The notes beneath the pieces were generated by a model. That model did not search any database. It was given only the letters and a program-made list of their open reading frames with translations, and was not told the origin of the DNA. Position numbers and translations under genes: made by a program. From positions 1 to 42,733 of the forward strand of contig JAHBMJ010000738.1 in the NCBI GenBank assembly GCA_018398765.1: a stretch of 42,733 bases of DNA, given 5' to 3'. Positions 9,862-19,695 of this stretch are shown here, piece by piece. This DNA is from Chromera velia. Its lineage: Eukaryota > Sar > Chromeraceae. The stretch's first letter is position 1, and the number at the start of each line of letters is the position of its first letter.

Positions 9862-11827
9862 CAGAATGGAAAGGAGGATATTCTCCTGATCACCTCTTTA
9901 TTCCTCTACAGTCATGCATGTATTCACTCACTGAAAACGCTTGTGTCACTCCTAAGGCAACAGAAAAAGCCAAACATGAATGTCCCTGTATACTAACTCT
10001 CCGACTGACCGACCATTGCAGCCAGAGGGAGCCCCCCCTTGCTCATTTCTATTGCCTTCAGGGCGAAGGAGACATTCGCCAGAGCCCACCACATCATCCC
10101 AAAGCGACAGTTAGTGAACTGTTTCACGTCAAATCCAAGAACTGCAAGTCATTGCATGGGTCAGAATGATGAAACACATCCTGGCTTGTTTTGCTTGCAC
10201 AGAAGTAAAGAAGGTAGCGAGGGAAGCCGAAGTCTTCCAAGACGAGCAAGATCACAAAAACCGAGGGCAGCTACAGGCATGCAGACACCCAGAGCAGTGA
10301 GCTTTCTTGTAGGGGAGGCACATGTCTGGCCAAAGCCACCAAGGCTCCCTTTCCCTTCCCCTGCCTGATCTCGTCCATCGATGCATGTTTTTATTGATCT
10401 ATACACAGACTCCCGCATGCATCATGCTTTCGCAGAGAGTCTGCGCGTACCAGTACAGAATCCGTCACCTGCACGACACTCACTGCCTCTCTGCGACTAC
10501 AGACAGAAACAACATAGACGAAAAGAGGGAGAAACAGTCTGACACAGATTGACTTACCATTAGGATGCAGTTCAGTACCGTAGTAGAAGTCGAAGAAGAA
10601 GTTGGAGGCTCTTCCTGAGTCGGGAGTGCTAGGGGCAACCAGGCCCTTTACGTACAGAATCCCGCAGAGAAGAAACGCAAACACATTCAAGGATGCGATA
10701 ATCTCAGGATACTTGTCATACAGAACACCTGCATACATGCAGCAGCAAGACAAGCAAACCCTTTGCCAGACGTTGACAGTCAGAGCGCACACAAAGACAG
10801 AGACAGACGCAGAAAGAGACGGGGACAGAGACAGAGATAGAGACAGAGGCAGAAGATTCCCAAGGGACAGGTACTCTGCAGAATGGCTCTATGCCTCTCC
10901 AATGCTCCTGGCATGTGCCGAAAGCGTCCAGACAGACAAACGCCAAATCACCAGTTCCACAAATCTGCTTTGTCGTCCGTATACTCGCATATTTCAAACC
11001 TCTGTATACATGATACAAATTGCAAATCTCAGTTTAAACGGACAGACCTCCGTTGTACAGTCCCAGCCCATAGTCACTTCCAGCAAAGAAGAGAGCAGTT
11101 GCCACTACATAGAAGAGAGGCCCATTGGCCTGGTAGGGCGGCCGTGCGCCTGCCGGGGTCACCGCTCCTGTCGGGGAGAAGTAACAGCAAAGAGGGACGT
11201 GTGGGAACATGTTTGGAATTCACGCACACATAGCTTCAGTGCGACCAGCCTGCTCCGATAGGCTGGATGTGGAGGTTTCACCATAGCGATTGCTTGCGTC
11301 AATTCTTTCAAGGAGACGGAGAGGCGGGAGACGGTCCAGTGGCACAAGGCCCCGCAGGAAAGGACAGAAGACAAAGCGCAAGTGAAGGCACTCCAGAAGC
11401 AAAAACCAAAGAAACCAAAAACCGCTCAGGTCCTATGGGCGCACAGAGGTTTTGGACAGCCACTCTTGCTCGCATGGATGGAGACAGCCCGCCAAATGGC
11501 AGACTGACCGTAGAACATCTCATGAGGCAGAATTCGGGTCAAGAAGAGGGCCATGCCCATGAAGGTTGCCAGGATAGCGATGGCCTCTGGGTCCAGTGGG
11601 TTGGGCCACCACTCGAGGAAGGCGGCGCCTGGGCGGTCCCCTGAGAAGGCGGCGGTGATGCTCCCCCCCTTTTCTCGAATGACGTAGACAATGAAGATTG
11701 AAAAGAGGGGGGTGAGAACCATGAGAGAGATGGGACCAAGAGTTTCTCTGCAAGGGAAGAATCCCCCTCCTATGCTGTTATTGAACCATCCTTTCCCCTC
11801 TACCTCCGCACTTTTTGTTTTTGCCAT
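6577..11827 (-). CDS. DHCR7: Sterol delta-7 reductase (7-dehydrocholesterol reductase), ten exons
   Basis: Reduces the delta-7 double bond of 7-dehydrosterols with NADPH in the ER membrane, at the end of sterol synthesis. Exons (minus strand, 5' to 3'): 11827-11509, 11167-11048, 10728-10558, 10141-10014, 9809-9729, 9232-9181, 8783-8675, 7989-7825, 7265-7178, 6705-6577. All splice phases agree and the joined product is 453 aa, the normal family length. Family blocks in order: VTPAGARPPYQANG (exon 2), NFFFDFYYGTELHPN (3), FTNCRFGMM (4), ETGYFNTMDI (5), DRAGFYICWGCLVWVP (6), VYTSP (7), SLLLCSGWWGIAR (8), RHFHYVPEILASFFW (9), and the C-terminal KYGKFYEDYC..RVIP then TAG (10). The protein is multi-spanning. 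These blocks resemble plant DWF5 and human DHCR7 more than delta-14 reductases. The ATG at 11827 is the first in frame; upstream frames have no ATG. The exon 4 end could shift by a few bases. Confidence 0.93.
7119..7201. repeat. 33-bp direct duplication covering an exon end and its splice donor
   Basis: An identical 33-bp block occurs at 7119-7151 and 7169-7201 (period 50). Read on the minus strand, each copy encodes the end of reductase exon 9 (FFIPWFYV) followed by GTCAGTCAG. The copy at 7169-7201 gives a protein of family length and is taken as the functional one. The other copy falls in the intron, in a different frame. Confidence 0.85.
9813..9860. repeat. (CA)24 microsatellite next to a splice acceptor
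   Basis: A pure dinucleotide run. On the minus strand it is (GT)n and leads straight into GCAG, the acceptor of sterol reductase exon 5 at 9809, so it takes the place of the usual pyrimidine tract. Confidence 0.9.
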
Positions 11828-12620
11828 GCTGGTGTCTGGTTGCACCAGGAGACGGTAATACGAGAGGATGGAAGAGACCAAAGGGTCGGGGGCAAAATGT
11901 TTCCTCAGAGATGGCAGAGAGAACACCAAAAACAGAGGCCAGCTTGTGAGGCATGCAGATCAATGAAATTTTGAAATGACCCAATCTGGGCAGATATGAA
12001 CGGTGGATGCATTCCAGAAAGCTGGTTGATCGACTCTTGAAGTCCTTTCAGACATGCAGTCTCTCGTCGGACTGCGTTGATCGGAGACGGCAGAGCGACG
12101 AGTCGATGCCAGGCATGGCCCCGGAAAGCGAAGCGGGGGGCACTTAGAAAACAGAAATAACGCCAGGCCATACCGACAATGAACACTAGCGTACATATTC
12201 CTACCACAGAGAGGTCCGAAAGGTTCAAATATCGTGAACCTCAAACAGTCAGAAACGGTTACAGTGTGTGTGGATGCACTGTCTCTGCATGCATGAACAT
12301 ACAGGGAAAAAACCTTCCAAACACACAAACAGAGGCTCCACTCGGCTTTTCAGAGTCGTATGGGGGACTGCCTACCTGCAGGGATACACATGCATGCATA
12401 GAGTCCAAAATCACTCGGAAAGCAGTACCAGTCTGTACATGCACAGCTGCTTTCGTTGCCTACCTATCCCATTCCTCACTGCACTGTAGCAGCCCGAGCC
12501 ACAGATCTTTGCAGTTATGACTGAAAAAAATGGTCCCCTGCCTAGCTGTGTGGTGTGAGCATGCAGTTAACAAAGGAGACGGACATGCTGCTCTAGCTCA
12601 TCTAAATGTGTTTGTTTGAG
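11828..12620 (-). promoter_or_regulatory. Upstream region of the sterol reductase
   Basis: No further coding exon is recognised above the ATG at 11827. Two copies of the palindrome TGCATGCA lie at 12286-12293 and 12391-12398, 460-570 bp upstream. The same 8-mer lies upstream of the P450 gene and between the divergent TPR and BTB genes. In apicomplexans this sequence is a known AP2-factor site; a regulatory role here is inference. The transcription start is not visible. Confidence 0.3.
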
Positions 12621-13155
12621 TGTCTGACTGTTGACTTCTTATGGGGATCTGGAGGGCTGTGACCTTCTGGAACTCGTTTATGCTTTCATTATACAGAAGA
12701 AGAGGGTTGAGGCCCTCTGTCTGCAACAGGAGAAGGAGGGAGAAAGGGGAAAGGGAATGGGAGGTCGCTAGATGGGACCTGATTGACTAGAGACTGGGGA
12801 GCATGTCGGGAGGAGCAGTGGTCAGTTGAACGTTCAAATTAACTTTGATTTTTCTTTTTTGTTGTCTTTGTCTGATAAATTGCATGAGAAAGTGAGAGAA
12901 CTGGTTAGAATGATTGGGAAGGATACAGGGAATGGAAGGGGTTTTAGCAGGGAAAGTGTGAAAGAGAAAGTGGAGTCGGACCTTGATCGTTTTTCCCTCA
13001 GATTAGCTGGGGTGCGGATGTTTGTTGCATCCCTCCATGTGCACGCAGTTCAAGCCTGTCCTGTTTGTACATCGGAGATTCACAGATACGATTGCCCGTT
13101 AACGATGCTTCTTATCATTCAGACGACATAGCCACCTTCATACACTCTCCATGTT

Positions 13156-13690
13156 ATGCCTGCGTCCCCTAAGGATGTGATGAACCCTTCTTACAAGCTT
13201 CGGACTGTCTTTAAGAGAGGGTTTGATCAGAAATGTTTGAGAAGACTTGTATATTCCCATTTGCTGGCTGCTTCTACATGGTTGGGTCTGTCTGATACAA
13301 AATATTCTTCCTTTTTAAGAGAGGTCAAGGATGCTTTTACTGGGGTGGGAGAGGATGCATCATGGTGGGACAAGGGAGCAATATATTTGATTTAGTCACA
13401 ATGGAAGAGAGGCTTTTATATTGGAAGTACTGTTGGTAGGGCACTCGATCGTTTCTTTCAGCACCTCACGAGTGCATTAAAACCGCGTCGCATGGGGAGG
13501 AAATATAATAAGGCGGGTTGTGAGTATGCACATCGCTTCTATTCTGTTTTGTCTGCTGATGCTTCCAGACACGGCCTCTTTGTTATCCTTCCTATTTGGG
13601 GGTGGTCAGATAAATTTGCGCATGATGGAGTACTTATGTATTTATACATACAAACCTACATGGAATACAGTTGGTGTGTTGAGGAGGTTT
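13156..13690 (+). pseudogene. GIY-YIG endonuclease domain of PLE1 (broken)
   Basis: The single-strand DNA nicking domain of the retroelement. The frame shows GAIYLI, a TAG at 13393-13395, then FYIGSTVGRALDRFFQH, which matches the GIY...YIG-ST...R...H pattern with the catalytic arginine in ALDRFFQH. About 60 residues later, in a neighbouring frame, comes YKPTWN, the usual end of the fold, so a frame slip lies near 13650. The glutamate normally found before YKPTWN is not evident. The domain identity is well supported by the motif spacing; with a stop and a shift it cannot be active as it stands. Confidence 0.75.
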
Positions 13691-14796
13691 AAGAATAACC
13701 CGATGCGTAATTTGAGGGACCCTAATAAAAGGGATGTTCGCTCAATTGCGTGCAGGTGTAGTAACAGGGTGTCAAGTCTGAGGAGGAGACTTGAATCTTC
13801 TGTTCACATATCAAAGTTGGTGGAAGGAGTTAATAAAGGAGGCATTTTCCAATCTTGCTCTCTTTTCCTCTATAAGGTCACTGGCAAAGAGGGTATGGGG
13901 GCGAAGAGAGGGGAGGGAACGTAATTTCTCTTTTTCGTGCACGACTGCTGACTGCATTGTTCAAGAAGGTCCTTCCCGATTCGTCCCTTCGTTCATTTGA
14001 TGCGACGAAGAATGATTTGAGTATGGTGCCCAGGGGCGGGATTCTTGGAGGAGAGAGGGCAACTTTTGACTTGAATGTGAGACGAATATGCAAGTTGAAT
14101 GGCTGGTCAGCAGCGACTTTGCTCAGAAGGAAGCTGATTACGATTCGGGTGCCCCTTGCTGACTTGTCTTTTTTCCGATCTTTTTATTTTGCCATGTTTG
14201 AAAAGATAAGGAAAACTGTGTCTCCGTTGTCAAACGTGAGGCTTCGCCTTCTCCCTACAAAGCTGACTGATCTTCAACAAACTTTGGACAATACATATGG
14301 GATTTGTGGGGAAGGAGGAGGGGGTGGAGGTTCTTCTTGTGGATCGTCGTATCGTTGTAGAGAGATTGCGGAATTATTTGATCTTCCTTTGCTTGATGGT
14401 CATGTGTGTTGTCTACTGTCTGCGTCTTCTTCTCTTAGATCTTTCTTCTCTCTTCCTCCTCACTTTTCTTCTAAGGCCAAATTATGGCCTAACACTGGTG
14501 CATGGAATGTTGTTTCGAAGGGTATTGAGTCTTTCCTCCGTTCTGTTCTCACTTCTGATAGTGGCACTCGGGAGGGGGTTGGTCTAGGGGGGACAATGGG
14601 AAGGGGGAGGAGGAGGGAGAATACAAGAGGCAGGTCAATGAAAGGGGTTTTGTCTCCTGCAATGATTGCCGACCTTCGGGAGCGGTGGGTTTCAACAGTT
14701 TCGTGTGCTCAGGCAAATGAGAAAGGGGCCGGCCGTCCCAAAGAAGTCTGTGGCAATAAAAAAGTTATTACCTGCTCTAGCGGTTATGCCAGTTGA
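13690..14796 (+). pseudogene. Linker region of PLE1 between endonuclease and RT
   Basis: Mostly open plus-strand coding sequence (13957-14796 in one frame). It is basic and serine-rich, with a glycine run near 14315-14345, and contains motifs such as SLRSFDATKNDLSMVPRGG and LRLLPTKLTDLQQTLDNTYG. No domain is recognised. A one-base slip near 14690 moves the reading to the frame that enters the RT. It belongs to PLE1 by position and continuity. Confidence 0.55.
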
Positions 14797-15322
14797 CAAG
14801 GCCAGAGGAGATCTGGCTTTTTTGTGTAAAGGGAGATACATTGAGGTAGTGGTGAGAGCTTTTCTTTTTAATTCTTCTTATGAAAGAATTGGGGAGGGTG
14901 AGTTTTCTGCTTCTCTGGACCTTCTGGAGAATGGTTTTCCAAATGAAAAGGATGCATGAGTGTCTTTTTTGAATCAGTTCAAGAAATTTGACAGGAAGAA
15001 ACACCACTTTGGGATTGGGATCCTTTGGGTGAAATGTAAGTCTTGGGGAGTTAAGGGAGAGCTCCCTGAGTCTTAGTCCTCTTTGAAGTACAGGCCATTG
15101 GTATCTTATAAGAGACACGCCAGACGTGAGATTTTTTCTTTCCTTTGCAAGGCTTTGAATGGCTGTCTTTCTTACTTTTCGCCGCATTATGACTTTAACT
15201 CTGTCTTTGCTTTTCAAGATAAGATTGGGATCTTTAATTCAGGGTTTGGGAGACTTGCAGATCATGGCTCTTGTCTTTCTTCTAATTCGCATTGGCCTCG
15301 GGGTGGACTTGGTCTGCTGGTG
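14666..15322 (+). pseudogene. Reverse transcriptase, N-terminal blocks of PLE1 (broken)
   Basis: The frame from 14666 gives MPVDKARGDLAFLCKGRYIE, the DKA block that opens Penelope-type RTs. After TGA at 14957 and TAG at 15073 the same frame gives LKYRPLVSYKRHARREIFS, the K(Y/F)RP(I/L)VS block, and then a helical region that ends at the insertion. The same frame persists across two stops, so these are point lesions in a once-continuous gene. The catalytic half lies in the later segments at 18276-18470 and 21838 onward. Confidence 0.75.
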
Positions 15323-15489
15323 CATCTATGGGGAATGACAAACTGAAATATCCATATATCCAAGATATTTGATTATAAAATATCCAAATATCCAGATATT
15401 TGAAGATATTTGGGGATATTTGTGATATTTTAGGATATTTTAAGATATTTGATGATATTTTATCAAATAATTATTTCAAATAATTTGAT

Positions 15490-16920
15490 TATCATTATCA
15501 TTATCTATCATTATCTTATGTATGAGTCAGACTTAGGGACAGACTACGGGTCAGACCTAGGATTAGACTGATATCACGATTCGCGACACCCCAATCAGCT
15601 TCATGGCTATTCCTGGCATATAGGTCGCGGACTACGTGCGGGCCGCGGGGGTATGTAGGCATTAGGATCGCATGCGGGCGGCGGTCCCAGCATCAATAAC
15701 CCCTCCCCCCGCCCATGGTGGCGCCGGACTGAGGACTTAATTCTGATATCAACAGTCTCTGAGCACAACCAGTCTGAGTCTCTTCAAGTAGCTTTAGTGA
15801 AGTGTTTTGACTCTCACGGTACTTTTTTTTCTTAAAAAAACGAGCAGGGGCGGTTCTGGAAGTCCCTTTTTCCTCTTGTTTTGGACACGCACCACAAGCT
15901 TATCTGTCTTAGGCGCAGCAGATGCAGGGACTTTGGTGCGTTTGCATGCTCTGGAGCTCTCAAAACCACCTCTAGCTTCTGTTTGAGGTGGGTCGGGTGG
16001 CACAAAACCCCGACCGTCTCCTCCGGACATCGAAAAAAACAGGCGTTTGACCACTTTCCTTACCTTTAGAACGACAAAACCAGATTTCAGAACCGGTGCA
16101 CCTTTCTGAACGGTTTGAACGTGCTTTTGTGATGAGGACAATCAATAAAGAGACTTGCATGTGCTATTTTGACGCGTAGCCGACTATTCGGCAACATCAG
16201 AAATAAGTCGGCTATGCGGCGCCGGGGGGGGGGTATTTGTGCCGGGGCCGCCGCCCGCATGCGATGCAATCCGAATATCCCGCATGCCACCGCGGCCGCT
16301 GGCCCACATGCATGCAGCCCATGCATACATTCCATGCATACATGCTTTTCGGGAGACCAGTTGGCCTCCATATATATATGGCCTCCACGCAGAGTTTTTC
16401 GCTGAGCAAAACATCGCAAAACTGCCTCAGTAACTCTACGTTCCTTCAGTTGGCTCTGAAGTGCTTGGAAATTCAAGTGTTTCCGTTACAGATTGGAGAG
16501 CTCCATCGCTTTTCCATGCAGTACGCTAGCCTTAGTGCAGCTGTGACTTTTCCCTCCGTCGTCTCCACTGATTTTTGAGAGTGCATCCTTGTTGTTGCTT
16601 TTCCTAAGATTTTTCGAGTCACCCTATCAACCTGCCTTTGAGGCAAATATGAAGGTCGCTTGGAGCATTAACGCTGTGCACCCTGGTGTGTCATGTTTAT
16701 AGAGTGTTCGTCTCCTTTGTTTCTTTTCTCTGCATCCGCCATCCATACAACCGCGAGGGAAACATTTTTCCTTGGCGAGACAGGCACTTGTATTGACAGA
16801 AAGCAGACTCGTCATCGGTTCCATAGCATGAACAGTGAGTGTATCCTCCCCCAGCTCGACGTCTCTTTGTCTTTTCCTCTCTCCCCATCCAGAGAACAGC
16901 GAGGCAAGACAGACCTTTCA
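15490..16920. other. Interior of the inverted-repeat element, no gene recognised
   Basis: GC-rich, with several GCATGC/CATGCATG palindromes around 16255-16350. Frames on the minus strand at 15794-16141 (about 115 aa, basic, from a non-ATG codon) and 16087-16476 have no recognisable domain and overlap plus-strand frames of equal quality. I do not call a gene. Confidence 0.4.
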
Positions 16921-17165
16921 TCATTCGTTCGTTCTTTCCCTTTTCTTCCCTTCCCTTCCGTTCCGTTCCTTCATTTCTTCTTGCTTTCCTTCCTTCCATT
17001 CCTTCTTCCTTCCCTTCCTTCCCTCCTTCCTTCCTTTCCTTCCCTTTCTTCCTTCCTTCCTTCCTTCCCTTCCTCCCCTTTCTTCCTTCCTTTCTTCCTT
17101 TCTTCTTTTCTTCCTTCCTTCCTTCCTTCCTTCCCTTCCTTCCATCCTGAGAGACTTCCTTCCTT
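16921..17165. repeat. (CCTT)n/(GGAA)n tract, part 1
   Basis: A run of TTCC/CCTT units with small variants and only pyrimidines over most of its length. Frames through it give poly-(Phe/Ser/Leu/Pro) or poly-(Glu/Arg/Lys) and are artefacts. Confidence 0.9.
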
Positions 17166-17440
17166 CCATCCGTATGTTTGTTGGAGAGTTTTCCCTAGTG
17201 GAGCCCTTTACGCAAAAGGACGGCAAGGTCCGAACTGCCGAGAAAAACTTTGTAGTTGGAGCCATTAATGGGGGCCAGGACGACTTCGGAATGGTTAGAG
17301 GGGGGCCTGATGTCACCGAGAAAACTAAAAGAAGATGAAGTTTTCAACCACGGCTGTTTCAATCTCCGGAGTCCCACCGAAAAACTGGGTGGTTCCTAGG
17401 TCACGCTGCGACTCTCAGATTGACAACTAAATCAGGTTTT
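17166..17440 (+). other. Unique island between two pyrimidine tracts
   Basis: About 275 bp of non-repetitive DNA. One plus frame is protein-like (motif KVRTAEKNFVVGAINGGQDD, ending TGA near 17338). With no start codon of its own and no known family, it may be a captured exon fragment. Confidence 0.25.
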
Positions 17441-17900
17441 GTGCAATGTATCCTTCTCTTCCTCCCTCTCTTCCTTCTTTCTTCCTTTAAGTCCCTTCCT
17501 CCCTCCCCCTCTCCCTCCCTCCCTCCCTTCCTTCCTTCCTTCCTTTCTTTCTTTTTTCTTTCTTTCTTTCTTTCTTTCTTTATTTATTTCTTTCTTTCTT
17601 TTTTTTTTTCTTTCTTCCTTCCTTCTTTCGTTCCTTCCTTCCTTTCTTCCTTCCTTCCTTCCGTCCTTCCTTCCTTCCCGGGACCTTCCGTCCTTCTTTC
17701 CTTCCTTCCTTTCTTCCTTCTTTCCTTCCTTTCTTCCTTCCTTCCTTCCTTCCTTCCTTCTCTCCCTCCTAGCTTCCTTCTTTCCTTCCCTCCTTGCTAG
17801 CCTGCTTGCTTCCTTTCTTCCTTCCTTCCTTCCCTCTCTCCCTCCTTGCTTCCTTCTTTCCTTCCTTCTTTCTTTCCTTCCTTCCTTCCTTCCTTCCTTC
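17441..17900. repeat. (CCTT)n/(TTTC)n tract, part 2
   Basis: A continuation of the pyrimidine-strand microsatellite, with TTTC runs near 17540-17610 and CCTT units with interspersed variants. The long frames on both strands are low-complexity artefacts. Confidence 0.9.
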
Positions 17901-18275
17901 CAAAAACTGTTTGTCCATACATATCTCAAAATAATTGTCAATATTTTGAGATATTTGTAGACAAATTCAAAATATCTTTCTATATTCTAAGATATCACCA
18001 GATATTTACAGATATTTGCTAGTATTCAATCAACTGCATAGTCTATTGTATTAGTTATATAATTAAAGATAAATATTTTCTAAAATAAATATCTAAAAAT
18101 ATCTTGAAATATCTTTCCTCTACATAATTTGATGCAGTCAGATATTTAAAAATATGAACTATTATGAAATATCTGAGATATTTGAGATATGTGAAGATAT
18201 TTAATGGGGGATAGAAATATCTATAAATATCTTGAAATATCTCAGATATTTTAGTTTATCATTCCTCATAGATGT

Positions 18276-18470
18276 GGATGACATGAAAGCAATTTTTCTC
18301 TCTCTACCCAGAGCTGATTTCTTTTCTTGTTTGAATGACTTTGTCCATTTTATTCATTCTTCCTCTAGATATCGTTTTGTTGTATTGCCCACCCATAAGT
18401 CTTTTTATATCAGGGAGGCAGGTCCGAGGGAGGGTGAGAAGTGGTATTCTCGGAGACGTTACTTAAAACC
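18276..18470 (+). pseudogene. PLE1 reverse transcriptase, middle segment
   Basis: The plus frame resumes with VDDMKAIFLSLP, which fits the first catalytic-aspartate block of RTs, and continues through SFYIREAG and SRRRYLKP. That end is homologous to KKEAG..SRRQYVKP in the second copy (PLE2). The reading stops at TTAAAACC (18463-18470), which is the left target duplication of the hAT-like insertion, and continues after the right duplication at 21830-21837. Confidence 0.75.
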
Positions 18471-18684
18471 CACTGCATTGAACAAATAAATTGCAAATAA
18501 ATTGCTTTGACCAGTTTGATGCAAACAATTATTGCAATAGTTGCAATTAATTGCCAATAATTGCCTATAAAACAAAAATTTAATTTTTTTAAGTGCTCTA
18601 GGGTGTTTAAAGGACTATTAATAACATTTTTGTGTTTTTTTGTGCATATTTAATGTGATGTACAGTATTTTAATACTTATATAA

Positions 18685-19695
18685 ATGAATTTAAAATCTT
18701 TGAAAGGAGTTATACTAAGTTATACAACTCATTACATCGTTCTGCCGAAGTTCCGTCCTTTCTGTAAGAAGGAGGCTGGGGGGGCATGTGGAGAGGCATG
18801 GGTGTCACGCAGACAATATGTGAAGCCTGCTGCCTTCTTGTCCTCTCATAACAGATTCGCAGATGCCATCTCATGCTCTATTGATGTCCTACCGGAGATC
18901 GTTGACCTTGACTTTCGTACTAATCTGATTCATGTTCATGGACGACTGATTCGACAGAAGGAAGGCTTCCCTCAGGGGAGCCCATGCTCTCCTGGGGGGG
19001 CGAGATTCTTTGCAGCCTGGCAAGAGTTTTCGGTTGCTGATTCTTTCTCTGTTTCATCTTGGGAAGACAAGTCATGGTTTGGTGCACGATATATGGATGA
19101 CCGCTCTCTTTTTGTTCGTTTTCCTGGCTGTGCTTCTTCTGATGTAATGAGTCTTCGGGATGAGAGTCCTCCTGCGTTACTTTTACAGGAAGATCTTTAC
19201 AGTCCTGAATGTGTCTTGGAAAGGCAGGAAGGCTCCATCGTGCTGGGGCTTCGGATTTTCTTTCTCCAACAGACACCCTCTGTTTTGCTTTTTGCGGCTG
19301 CAAACCCTAATCGGGATGCTCTCGTCGAATGGTATCATAACCTATGTGCTTTTTCCTTTTCGTGCCTCAATGATTTCGATAATGCTCTTCCATTCCCTTC
19401 TTTCCCTACCCTGAAGAGAGTTAGATTCATCCATGGTTTCTCTTGCATTCCTCGGTTGCAGGGAATGATCGGACAGATGAGTTCGAATGTATTGCGTTCC
19501 TTGCTTTCCTGTAATGCCCCTGCTCGTGTTCTTGTTGATGAACTGACTTTTCTTTTTCTTGAATGCTTTCTTCTTCGTTGGCCTTTTCGTTTTCTCATGA
19601 AGGTTTTTTCTGATGTCATTGCTCGTTCGAGAAGTCCTTCGTTGATCGCATTATGGAATGAAAGGACTTTCTTTCTTTTTACTGTTCTTGGTTGA
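18685..19695 (+). pseudogene. Reverse transcriptase, catalytic half, of PLE2
   Basis: Copies element RNA into DNA. The open frame holds the RT blocks EGFPQGSPCSPGGARFFAAW (nucleotide-binding and template-grip region) and RYMDDRSLFVR (YMDD, catalytic aspartates), then a conserved thumb-like region (CVLERQEGSIVLGLR, NPNRDALVEW, DELTFLFLECFLLRW), ending at TAG 19693-19695. The first codons (18685-18735) belong to the host hAT-like element, so the ATG start is not that of the retroelement. The frame is intact but lacks the N-terminal RT blocks and the endonuclease, so it is not autonomous. Confidence 0.8.

Larger units (their letters stand above)
12620..15322 (+). mobile_element. Penelope-like retroelement PLE1, 5' segment (GIY-YIG plus N-terminal RT)
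   Basis: From about 12620 a long plus-strand coding track runs right, broken by stops (for example TAG and TGA near 12770-12790) and frame slips. It begins with a helical region (motifs EGCDLLELVYAFIIQKKRVE and DKLHEKVRELVRMIG), then a CPVC pair near 13055, a GIY-YIG endonuclease (13156-13690), a linker, and the first blocks of a Penelope-type reverse transcriptase (to 15322). The coding track stops at the inverted-repeat insertion at 15323 and resumes at 18276. An endonuclease upstream of the RT is the permuted order known from Naiad/Chlamys-type PLEs of algae, protists and invertebrates, rather than the usual C-terminal position. The element is decayed. Confidence 0.72.
15323..18275. mobile_element. 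About 2.95-kb terminal-inverted-repeat insertion in PLE1
   Basis: The left end CATCTATGGGGAATGACAAA and the right end, read in reverse complement, CATCTATGAGGAATGATAAA, match for about 30 bp with few differences, continuing into AAATATC. Both flanks inside the ends (15350-15490 and 17910-18250) are dense arrays of ATATTT/ATATCC-type short repeats in opposite orientation. The interior holds GC-rich unique DNA (15600-16900) and about 1 kb of tetranucleotide repeat. No transposase is recognised, so it is non-autonomous and of unknown superfamily. No clear target duplication was found. The PLE reading is interrupted exactly here. Confidence 0.6.

Noticed and set aside
10602-11644. Plus-strand frames of 219 and 125 codons
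   Set aside because: Antisense shadows of reductase exons 1-3.
11828-11929. N-terminal extension of the reductase (..SLPSLRKHFAPD..)
   Set aside because: No ATG in the extension; the first in-frame ATG is at 11827 and gives the usual family length.
16835-17960. Long frames rich in Ser, Phe, Leu and Pro or in Glu, Arg and Lys
   Set aside because: Translations of CCTT/GGAA microsatellites.
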